A stretch of DNA of 8,023 nt from Acidimicrobiaceae bacterium (GTDB taxonomy: Bacteria; Actinomycetota; Acidimicrobiia; Acidimicrobiales; Ilumatobacteraceae), in the NCBI GenBank assembly GCA_003154135.1, contig PMCN01000188.1, positions 20,002 to 28,024 of the forward strand, read 5' to 3'. Under the pieces are notes generated by a model. That model worked only from the letters and a program-made list of their open reading frames with translations, searched no databases and was not told the DNA's origin. Within the stretch, counting starts at the first letter, position 1, and the number at the start of each line of letters is the position of its first letter. This document shows, in pieces, positions 1-5,199 of this stretch. The position numbers were made by a program, and so were the translations under genes.

Positions 1-63
1 AGCACCAGCACCGCGAGCACCAGCACGGCCGGCACGGCGCTGCCGTTGCGGCAGACGGGTTGA
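1..63 (+). CDS. C-terminal tail of an upstream gene (partial), possibly the ImuA-like partner
   Basis: The frame starting at base 1 is open for 20 codons and ends at TGA 61-63, four bases before the GTG of imuB. The tail is rich in Ser, Thr and Ala (STSTASTST then AGTALPLRQTG) and carries no recognisable domain. All three forward frames are open here, so the reading frame is not proven. In actinobacteria, imuB is usually preceded by imuA' (a RecA-like accessory protein), and tight spacing is typical of that operon. Naming this an ImuA end is therefore inference from neighbourhood only. Confidence 0.35.
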   Translation, partial: STSTASTSTAGTALPLRQTG

Positions 64-67
64 GGTC

Positions 68-1684
68 GTGTCGCCGGCTCGTGCGCACGTGCCCCGGCTG
101 GGCGTGCTGTGGTGCCCGCACTGGCCGGTCGTCGTGGCCGGCGCGCGCGGCGACGAACCCGTGGCGGTGCTGCACGCCAACCGGGTGATCGCCCACTCGC
201 TCGCCGCCGCCGCCGAGGGCATCGCGCTCGGCCAGCGTCGGCGCGAGGCACAGGCCCGGTGCCCTCAGGTGCGCATCGAGGCACACGACCCTGCACGCGA
301 CGCCCGGGCCTTCGATCACGTCGTGCGTGCCGTCGGTGCGTTGGTGCCGCGGGTCGAGATCACCGAACCGGGCACGCTCACGTTCATGGCCCGCGGTCCG
401 GCCCGCTACTTCGGCGGCGAGTCCGCCATGGCGCGCACGGTGGTGCAGGCCGCGGTCGCCGCGGTCGCCGCCGAGCTGGGCGCGACCACCACGGCCGCGG
501 TGGGGTCGCTCGGCCTCGGTGTGGCCGATGGCCGTTTCGCAGCCGGCATCGCGTCGCGCCGGTCGGCCGCCGGTGCCGCCCCCGTCGTGGTGCCCACCGG
601 CCACGCGGCCACCGCTGGGTTCCTCGCCGGGTTGCCGGTGCAGTTGCTCACCGAGGTGGCCGAGGTGCCCGCCGAGTTCGTGCACCTGCTGCACCGTCTC
701 GGGCTGCACCACCTCGGTGCGCTCGCCGCGCTCGACGGGGCCGATGTGCTGGCACGGTTCGGGCCGATGGGCGAGTTCGCACATCGTGTGGCCGGGGGCG
801 GCGACCACCGCGTGCCGGGCACGCACGATCCGCCGGCAGGCATGCAGGTGCAGCAGGCGTTCGAGCAGCCGGTGCACCACTCCGACGCGCTCGTGTTCGT
901 CGCCCGACAGATGGCCGAGCAACTCGTCGGCGCGCTCGCCGCCGACGGTCAGGTGTGCACGCGTCTGGTGGTGCTGGCCGAGACCGAGCACGGCGAGCAG
1001 AGTGAGCGCGTGTGGTATCGCAGCAGCGGGCTCAGCGCGGCGGCGATGGTCGAGCGTGTGCGGTGGCAGCTCGACGCATGGGCGCAACACGATGCGCTCA
1101 CCGCGGGTGTGTCACTGCTGCGGCTCGACCCAGTGGAGGTGCGCAGCGACCAGGGTGTGCAGCTCGGCCTCTGGGGTGGGCGTACGCAGGCCGACGAGTG
1201 GGCGGTGCGCGCCGTGGCACGCTTGGCCGCGTTGGCGGGCGAGCAGCAGGTGCTGGTGCCCGCCGCGCAGGGCGGTCGCCAGCCTCACGAGCGCTTCACG
1301 TGGGTGCCGGCCGTCACCGCCGACCTCGCCGAGCCCGCCGACCGCCTGGCCCCGGTGACCGCGCCGTGGCCGGGCAGCCTGCCCGCGCCCTCACCGGCCG
1401 TGGTGCACGCGGTGCCGCGTGCCATCGAGGTCACCGATGCGTCGGGCGCGCCAGTGGCCGTCAACGGCAGAGGTGTGGTCAGCGCCCCGCCGGTGAGGGT
1501 GAGGTGGGGCGATACCACCGAGGCCGTGCAGGCGTGGGCTGGGCCGTGGCCCATCGACGAGCGATGGTGGGACGGGGCAAGGGCGCGGCGACTGGCGCGC
1601 TGTCAGGTGCTCACCCGGTCGGGGCGGCTGTTGCTCGTCGGTGTCGAGCGCGGCCAGTGGTGGCTCGCGGCCGAGTACCGCTGA
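68..1684 (+). CDS. imuB: ImuB-like, catalytically inactive Y-family polymerase homologue (mutasome adaptor)
   Basis: The 538-residue product matches ImuB, the non-catalytic Y-family subunit that links the error-prone polymerase DnaE2 and ImuA' to the sliding clamp during SOS mutagenesis. The Y-family fold is visible: LGVLWCPHWPVVVA (residues 11-24) takes the place of the first catalytic motif, with His18 where ImuB proteins usually show Asp. VEITEPGTLTFMARGPARYFGGE (96-118) replaces the SIDE motif, so the polymerase acidic residues are lost, as is usual in ImuB. A helix-hairpin-helix-like stretch lies near 190-245. QLGLWG (365-370) resembles the clamp-binding QLPLWG motif of mycobacterial ImuB. 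The C terminus (WAGPWPIDERWW at 490-501, then GRLLLVGVERGQWWLAAEY) is typical of the family. The GTG start at 68 has only a weak GAGG upstream. The frame is open to base 2, so a longer N terminus is not excluded, though no start codon is visible there. Four bases separate it from the preceding stop, suggesting an operon. Confidence 0.9.
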   Translation: MSPARAHVPRLGVLWCPHWPVVVAGARGDEPVAVLHANRVIAHSLAAAAEGIALGQRRREAQARCPQVRIEAHDPARDARAFDHVVRAVGALVPRVEITEPGTLTFMARGPARYFGGESAMARTVVQAAVAAVAAELGATTTAAVGSLGLGVADGRFAAGIASRRSAAGAAPVVVPTGHAATAGFLAGLPVQLLTEVAEVPAEFVHLLHRLGLHHLGALAALDGADVLARFGPMGEFAHRVAGGGDHRVPGTHDPPAGMQVQQAFEQPVHHSDALVFVARQMAEQLVGALAADGQVCTRLVVLAETEHGEQSERVWYRSSGLSAAAMVERVRWQLDAWAQHDALTAGVSLLRLDPVEVRSDQGVQLGLWGGRTQADEWAVRAVARLAALAGEQQVLVPAAQGGRQPHERFTWVPAVTADLAEPADRLAPVTAPWPGSLPAPSPAVVHAVPRAIEVTDASGAPVAVNGRGVVSAPPVRVRWGDTTEAVQAWAGPWPIDERWWDGARARRLARCQVLTRSGRLLLVGVERGQWWLAAEYR

Positions 1685-1728
1685 GGCGGCGCGGTGTCGT
1701 CGGGCGGAGCGTGTGGGTGCGGGCGTCG

Positions 1729-2508
1729 TCAGGCGGAGACGAGGCGGCGCGCCGACAGCTCTTCGAGCTCGGCGGCTTCTGCCGCACGCAGCAGGTCGTT
1801 GCTGAGCCGGAAGCCCACCCCGCGCACGGTGTGGATGAAGCGCAGCTCGGGAGCCCGCGTCTGCAGCTTGCGGCGCAGGTTGCTGAGGTGCACGTCGACC
1901 ACATGGGTGTCGCCCACCCAGTTCGGTCCCCACACCTCTTCCAGCAGCTCGGTGCGCGAGCACACTTCGGCCGGTCGCCTGCACAGCTGTTCGAACAACG
2001 CGAACTCGATGCGGGTGACCGGCACGTCGAGGCTGTACACGCGGATCTCCTTGCGGCCGACATCGACCGTGAGGCAACCCAGGTTGATCACCGATGCCTG
2101 CATCGGGTCCCAGCGTGCGTGCAGTTGGCGAGGACGGCGCAGCAGTGCCTGGCACCGCGCAGCCAGCTCGTCGGGGTTCAGGGTCGACGACACGACGTCG
2201 TCGGCGCCGGCGCGCAGCGCGCGAATGCGAGCAGAGTCGGCATCGGGGGGTGCAATGCCGACGATGTACGCATCCGTGAGCGCGCGCATGGTGTCGAACA
2301 GGCTGCCGCCCTCGGGACTGGGCAGGTCGAGGTCGACCATCACCACATCGGGGGAGAACGAGCGTGCGAGGGTGAGCGCTGCTTCTTCTTCGGTCGTGGC
2401 ACTCACCGAGTAGCCACGCGATCGAAGCGCCGAGGAAGCGACCCGTCGCAAGATCGGGTCACCCACGGCGAGCAGCACTCGTGGAGCGAGTTGTGCGTCG
2501 GGTTCCAT
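1729..2508 (-). CDS. Orphan OmpR/PhoB-type response regulator with degenerate receiver
   Basis: The 259-residue product has an N-terminal receiver domain (about 10-125) and a C-terminal winged-helix DNA-binding domain (about 140-236). The latter has the family pattern TRIEFALFEQL, RTELLEEVWG, VDVHLSNLRRKL and FIHTVRGVGFRL. It should act in the cytoplasm as a transcription factor. The receiver keeps the central Asp (D59, in VMVDLDLP) but is atypical. Aligned by eye with KdpE/PhoB, the acidic pair is V15-G16, the conserved Thr/Ser is A86, and the conserved Lys is S108 (DDVVSSTLNP instead of DDYLSKPF). Phosphorylation-independent control is the likely consequence. No histidine kinase gene lies in the window. 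The ATG at 2508 is preferred over an upstream ATG at 2571: it has GGGAAG about ten bases upstream and gives the usual receiver start. It converges on imuB with a 44-base gap. Regulated genes are unknown; the divergent NUDIX-GNAT operon is a candidate. Confidence 0.88.
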   Translation of the reverse strand: MEPDAQLAPRVLLAVGDPILRRVASSALRSRGYSVSATTEEEAALTLARSFSPDVVMVDLDLPSPEGGSLFDTMRALTDAYIVGIAPPDADSARIRALRAGADDVVSSTLNPDELAARCQALLRRPRQLHARWDPMQASVINLGCLTVDVGRKEIRVYSLDVPVTRIEFALFEQLCRRPAEVCSRTELLEEVWGPNWVGDTHVVDVHLSNLRRKLQTRAPELRFIHTVRGVGFRLSNDLLRAAEAAELEELSARRLVSA

Positions 2509-2642
2509 AGTGAGAGTTCTTCCCGCCTCATGGGTGCCCGGTCGCCGGCTGGATTGCCAGAAGCCCATCACCCTCCGTTCTCACTATCGGCGCGTGCCAC
2601 CGCTTCCTGAAGTGGTGATTTTGACGATGCCCTGCTGCCGTT
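2509..2642. promoter_or_regulatory. Divergent spacer between the response regulator and NUDIX-GNAT genes, with an imperfect dyad
   Basis: This spacer should contain the promoters for both divergent genes. A 20-bp dyad at 2598-2617 has arms CACCGCTTC and GAAGTGGTG around CT, with one mismatch between arms. A second symmetry pairs ATAGTGAGA (2507-2515, overlapping the regulator start codon) with TCTCACTAT (2579-2587), a perfect 9-bp inverted repeat 63 bases apart. Either could be an operator, for instance for the adjacent response regulator. TTGACG at 2621-2626 resembles a -35 box for the plus strand, but no convincing -10 follows. No promoter is called firmly. Confidence 0.4.
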
Positions 2643-3710
2643 GTGACCGTGCAGGGCGTGGTCGAGACGATCGGCGGGGTGGTGCGTGTGGATGTGACGC
2701 CGAGCGCGTACGGTGGTCGAGTGCAGGATCTGACCGTCGCCGTCCGCGACGCCGTGCTCGCGCGGCGCCCCGTCGATGCCCGTGAGCGGGCGTCGATCAC
2801 CGAGTTCGTGCGCCGGTTCGACCTGCTCGAGCACCCGTTCAGCGAGCAGGCCGACAAGGTGCACGTCACCGCCTCGGCCATCCTGGTCACCGACGATCAC
2901 CGGCGCGTGCTGCTCCACCTGCACAAACGTCTGCAGAAGTGGCTCCAGCCCGGTGGTCACATCGACGAGGGCGAGCTGCCATGGCAGGCCGCGCTGCGCG
3001 AGGCCGGCGAGGAGACGGGTCTGCCCGTCCACATGCCCGCGGGCGAGCACGCGCTGCTGCACGTCGACACCCACTCCGGCGGGCGCAAGCACATCCACCT
3101 CGACCTGCGCTACCTGGTCGAGAGCCCGAACGTGCCGCCCACGCCACCGAACGACGAGAGCCAGGACGTGCACTGGTTCCACTGGCACCAGGCCATCGCC
3201 GCCGCCGATCCCGGCCTGGAGGGCGTGCTGCGCGCGCTGCAACCCGGCACGCCCACCATCCGTCAGGCGCGTCACACCGATGCCAAGGATGCGGCCAGCG
3301 TGTACCTGCGGTCGCGCGAGTTCGGCCTGCCCGAGGTGCCGCTCGTGCATCCGCCCAGCGAGGTGCGCCAGTGGATGGCCGACGAGGTGGTCGGCCACAC
3401 CGACATGTGGGTGGCCGACAACGACGGTGTGGTCACCGGGATGATGGTGCTGTCGCACCAGCGCGACGGCTCGTGGATCGAGCACCTCTACCTCGACCCG
3501 TCGTGGGTTGGCCGTGGTCTCGGCGACCGCTTCCTCGAGCTCGCTCGTCAGCGTTGCCCCGAGGGCATGCAGCTGTGGGCGTTCCAGTCCAACGGTCCGG
3601 CCCGGCGCTTCTACGAGCGCCACGGGTTCGTGGTCGAGGAGCTCACCGACGGGCGGGGCAACGAGGAGCGTTCCCCCGATGTGCGCCTCCGATGGACCCC
3701 CACGCCCTGA
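2643..3710 (+). CDS. NUDIX hydrolase-GNAT acetyltransferase fusion protein
   Basis: The 355-residue product combines two enzymes. A NUDIX domain (about 72-200) carries a complete Nudix box, GHIDEGELPWQAALREAGEETGL (105-127), with REAGEETG providing the metal-binding glutamates. It should hydrolyse a nucleoside diphosphate linked to another moiety; the substrate is unknown. A C-terminal GNAT domain (about 205-353) shows the acetyl-CoA loop region HLYLDPSWVGRGLGDRFLELA (281-301), in which Val289 takes the place of the usual Gln/Arg. SNGPARRFYERHGFV (316-330) is the conserved final motif. Acetyl acceptor unknown. The start is uncertain. Codons 1-26 from GTG 2643 have the positional GC bias of coding DNA (about 77, 50 and 81% by hand count), but there is no ribosome site. 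GTG 2721 would begin at VQDLTVAVRDAV, closer to usual NUDIX N termini, and sits six bases after TACGGT (2709-2714), which would suit a leaderless mRNA. The 3' end overlaps the kinase gene by 19 bases. Confidence 0.88.
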   Translation: MTVQGVVETIGGVVRVDVTPSAYGGRVQDLTVAVRDAVLARRPVDARERASITEFVRRFDLLEHPFSEQADKVHVTASAILVTDDHRRVLLHLHKRLQKWLQPGGHIDEGELPWQAALREAGEETGLPVHMPAGEHALLHVDTHSGGRKHIHLDLRYLVESPNVPPTPPNDESQDVHWFHWHQAIAAADPGLEGVLRALQPGTPTIRQARHTDAKDAASVYLRSREFGLPEVPLVHPPSEVRQWMADEVVGHTDMWVADNDGVVTGMMVLSHQRDGSWIEHLYLDPSWVGRGLGDRFLELARQRCPEGMQLWAFQSNGPARRFYERHGFVVEELTDGRGNEERSPDVRLRWTPTP

Positions 3711-4495
3711 ACGCGGTCGTCGAGCTGGCCCGCGCACACGGGCTGCCGCACCGCGATGCAGTGGTGCTCAAGGACGGCAGCAACCTCCTGGTGCACCTGC
3801 GGCCGGCACCGGTGGTGGTGCGCGTGGCCACATTCACCGCGTTCATCCGCCACGACCCGCTGCCCTACCTGCAGCGCGAGGTGGCGCTGGGTGAGCACCT
3901 GGCGGCAGCCGGCGCGGCGGTGGTGCCTCCGGCCGACGAGCTGCCCGCAGGCCCGCACCAGGTGGGCGAGTGGTGGCTCACCGCGTGGCGTCACGTGCCG
4001 CACGACGCGAACGCCGTGCCGGCAGCGCTCGACGTGCTGCACTCGCTCGACGAGCTGCGTGTGGCACTCGCCGGCTTCGCGGGAGACCTGCCCGCGTACG
4101 GCCCTGTCGCCGCCGATCTCGATCTCGCGCTCGCGTGCTGCGTGGAGCACCGGTTGCTGCCCGCGGGCGAGGCCGACGAGCTGCGAGCCCGTCGTGACGA
4201 GTTGCTCGCCGTGGTGGCGTCGCTGCCGCGTCAGGCGCAGCACGGCGACGCCCATCCGCGCAACGTGCTCGTCACCGCGGGCGGCATCGTGTGGAACGAC
4301 CTCGAGGACTGCTGCGCGGCGTCGCCGCTGTGGGACCTCGCCACGCTGGCGCGGCGCGACACGAGCGGCGCCGTGCTGGCCGTTGCCGAGGAGCGCTACG
4401 GCGTCGACGCCACGCGGGCGATGGTGGGGCTGCGCGACGTGCAGGGTCGCGTGTGGACCGTGCTCCACGATGCTCGCTCGACGCTCGTCGGCTGA
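3692..4495 (+). CDS. APH-fold (aminoglycoside phosphotransferase-like) small-molecule kinase
   Basis: The 267-residue product is an APH/choline-kinase-fold phosphotransferase (PF01636-type). The catalytic loop is QHGDAHPRNVLV (183-194), with Asp186 the probable catalytic base and Asn191 a metal ligand. The second metal-binding acid is in IVWNDLEDC (199-207; Asp203). The N-lobe shows LKDGSNLLVHL followed by PVVVRVATF (26-48), resembling the nucleotide-binding strands. Family members phosphorylate antibiotics, sugars, choline-like compounds or homoserine; nothing here specifies the substrate, and a resistance role should not be assumed. The ATG at 3692 lies 19 bases inside the NUDIX-GNAT gene in another frame. 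No close Shine-Dalgarno is visible (GAGGAG at 3663-3668 is too far), so translational coupling is likely. The following 115 bases carry the padR promoter. Confidence 0.85.
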   Translation: MDPHALNAVVELARAHGLPHRDAVVLKDGSNLLVHLRPAPVVVRVATFTAFIRHDPLPYLQREVALGEHLAAAGAAVVPPADELPAGPHQVGEWWLTAWRHVPHDANAVPAALDVLHSLDELRVALAGFAGDLPAYGPVAADLDLALACCVEHRLLPAGEADELRARRDELLAVVASLPRQAQHGDAHPRNVLVTAGGIVWNDLEDCCAASPLWDLATLARRDTSGAVLAVAEERYGVDATRAMVGLRDVQGRVWTVLHDARSTLVG

Positions 4496-4527
4496 TCGCC
4501 ACGTGACGAAAAGAATCCGCCGATGCG

Positions 4528-4556
4528 TTGACATCGGCACTATCGCGATATATCGT
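4528..4556 (+). promoter_or_regulatory. Sigma-70-type promoter of the padR gene
   Basis: TTGACA at 4528-4533 is a perfect -35 hexamer. Exactly 17 bases later comes TATCGT (4551-4556), which fits the TANNNT -10 pattern. Transcription would start near 4562-4564, leaving a leader of about 48 bases before the ATG at 4611. This is the clearest housekeeping-type promoter in the window. Confidence 0.75.
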
Positions 4557-4560
4557 GATG
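4541..4560. promoter_or_regulatory. Dyad operator overlapping the padR -10 box
   Basis: TATCGCGATA (4541-4550), a perfect 10-bp palindrome, is followed directly by the near copy TATCGTGATG (4551-4560). Together positions 4542-4559 form an 18-bp inverted repeat with one mismatched pair. It fills the end of the promoter spacer and covers the -10 box, where a bound repressor would block RNA polymerase. PadR-family genes are commonly autoregulated through AT-rich dyads in this position, so the PadR product is the natural candidate; this is inference. Confidence 0.6.
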
Positions 4561-4575
4561 TCACACAACAGGTCA

Positions 4576-4589
4576 CGAACGACCGTTCA
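4576..4589. promoter_or_regulatory. LexA-like (SOS) box in the padR leader
   Basis: CGAAC-GACC-GTTCA contains a perfect GAAC-N4-GTTC core, the centre of the actinobacterial LexA operator, and matches 9 of 10 positions of CGAAC-N4-GTTCG. It lies about 13-26 bases after the inferred transcription start and just before the ribosome site, so LexA binding would act as a roadblock. The only other perfect core found in the window is in the dnaE2 promoter. Confidence 0.5.
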
Positions 4590-4595
4590 TCCTTT

Positions 4596-4603
4596 GAAAG
4601 GGG
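4596..4603 (+). promoter_or_regulatory. Ribosome binding site of padR
   Basis: GAAAGGGG lies seven bases before the ATG at 4611. It fixes the start at the histidine-rich N terminus rather than at an internal methionine (Met33). Confidence 0.75.
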
Positions 4604-4610
4604 TCGCATC

Positions 4611-5195
4611 ATGCGACATCGACACTTCGAACATCACGACGAACATCACGAACACGACGAGCATCACGACCTCGACGGGCGCCCGAGCCGCCGGGACCGT
4701 GGCGAGATGAGCTTCGGCCGCCATGGCGGTGGGCCTCGTGGGCGCGGTCCTCGCACCCGCCGCGGTGACATCCGCATCGCACTGCTCTCGGCCCTGGCCG
4801 ACGAGCCGGCACACGGCTACGAGCTCATCCAGCGGCTCGAGGAGCGCACCGGTGGGCGATGGAAGCCGAGCCCCGGTTCGGTCTATCCCACCCTCCAGAT
4901 GATGGAGGAGGGTGGCTTGGTCACGGCCAGCCAGCAGAACGACAAGCGGGTCTACGCGATCACCGACGAAGGCCGCAAGGTGGTCGCCGAGCGCATCGCC
5001 GACGGACACGGCATGCCGCCGTGGATGAACCCCGAGACGGCCGAGGGGCATGGCGCGCTGCGCCAGTCGATCGGTCAGCTGGTGATGGCCGCCAAGCAGG
5101 TGGGCATGGCTGGCAACGCCGCGCACATCGAGGCGGCCACCGGCATCATCAACGAGGCACGGCGCAAGTTGTACCAACTGCTCGCCGAAGGGTGA
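4611..5195 (+). CDS. PadR-family transcriptional regulator with histidine-rich N-terminal extension
   Basis: The 194-residue product has a PadR winged-helix domain at about 50-130. The family pattern is clear: RRGDIRIALLSALADEPAHGYELIQRLEERTGGRWKPSPGSVYPTLQMMEEGGLV (51-104), then KRVYAITDEGR. The C-terminal helical part (about 140-192) should mediate dimerisation. PadR proteins are cytoplasmic, dimeric, mostly repressors that respond to small molecules. The first 20 residues hold nine histidines plus many Asp and Glu (HHDEHHEHDEHHD), and 36-50 is Gly/Arg-rich. The acidic His tract could bind metal ions or may simply be a low-complexity extension. The start is supported by GAAAGGGG. The gene has its own promoter, a dyad on the -10 box suggesting autoregulation, and a LexA-like box in its leader. 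Its target is unknown; no efflux pump gene, a common PadR partner, is adjacent. It converges on the VOC gene with only four bases between stops. Confidence 0.9.
   Translation: MRHRHFEHHDEHHEHDEHHDLDGRPSRRDRGEMSFGRHGGGPRGRGPRTRRGDIRIALLSALADEPAHGYELIQRLEERTGGRWKPSPGSVYPTLQMMEEGGLVTASQQNDKRVYAITDEGRKVVAERIADGHGMPPWMNPETAEGHGALRQSIGQLVMAAKQVGMAGNAAHIEAATGIINEARRKLYQLLAEG
4629..4667 (+). repeat. 12-bp tandem repeat encoding the PadR His-rich tract
   Basis: GAACATCACGAC (4629-4640) is followed by GAACATCACGAA (4641-4652) and then further degenerate copies with CACGAC and CATCACGAC. The unit is four codons long (Glu-His-His-Asp), so length changes would preserve the frame. Confidence 0.6.
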
Positions 5196-5199
5196 GCCG

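Noticed and set aside
1..40. AGCACC-type repeats at the left edge as a regulatory repeat
   Set aside because: They are short, imperfect and best explained as Ser/Thr/Ala codons in the end of an upstream gene.
1685..1728. Bidirectional terminator between imuB and the response regulator
   Set aside because: The 44-base gap holds an imperfect direct repeat (GTCGTCGGGCGGAG and GTCGTCAGGCGGAG) but no convincing hairpin with a T-tract.
1988..1997. TGTTCGAACA palindrome, resembling LexA or other SOS sites
   Set aside because: The half-sites are in the wrong order and abut (GTTCGAAC, not GAAC-N4-GTTC), and it lies inside the response regulator coding sequence.
2568..3737. Long minus-strand open frame (389 codons) opposite NUDIX-GNAT, and a similar one at 3611-4612
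   Set aside because: They lie antisense to genes with clear NUDIX, GNAT and APH motifs. Their translations are His/Val/Arg-rich with no domain, as expected for shadow frames in GC-rich DNA.
3692..4495. Antibiotic resistance gene (aminoglycoside phosphotransferase)
   Set aside because: Only the general APH-fold catalytic motifs are visible. The fold covers many unrelated kinases, and the context is not a resistance island.
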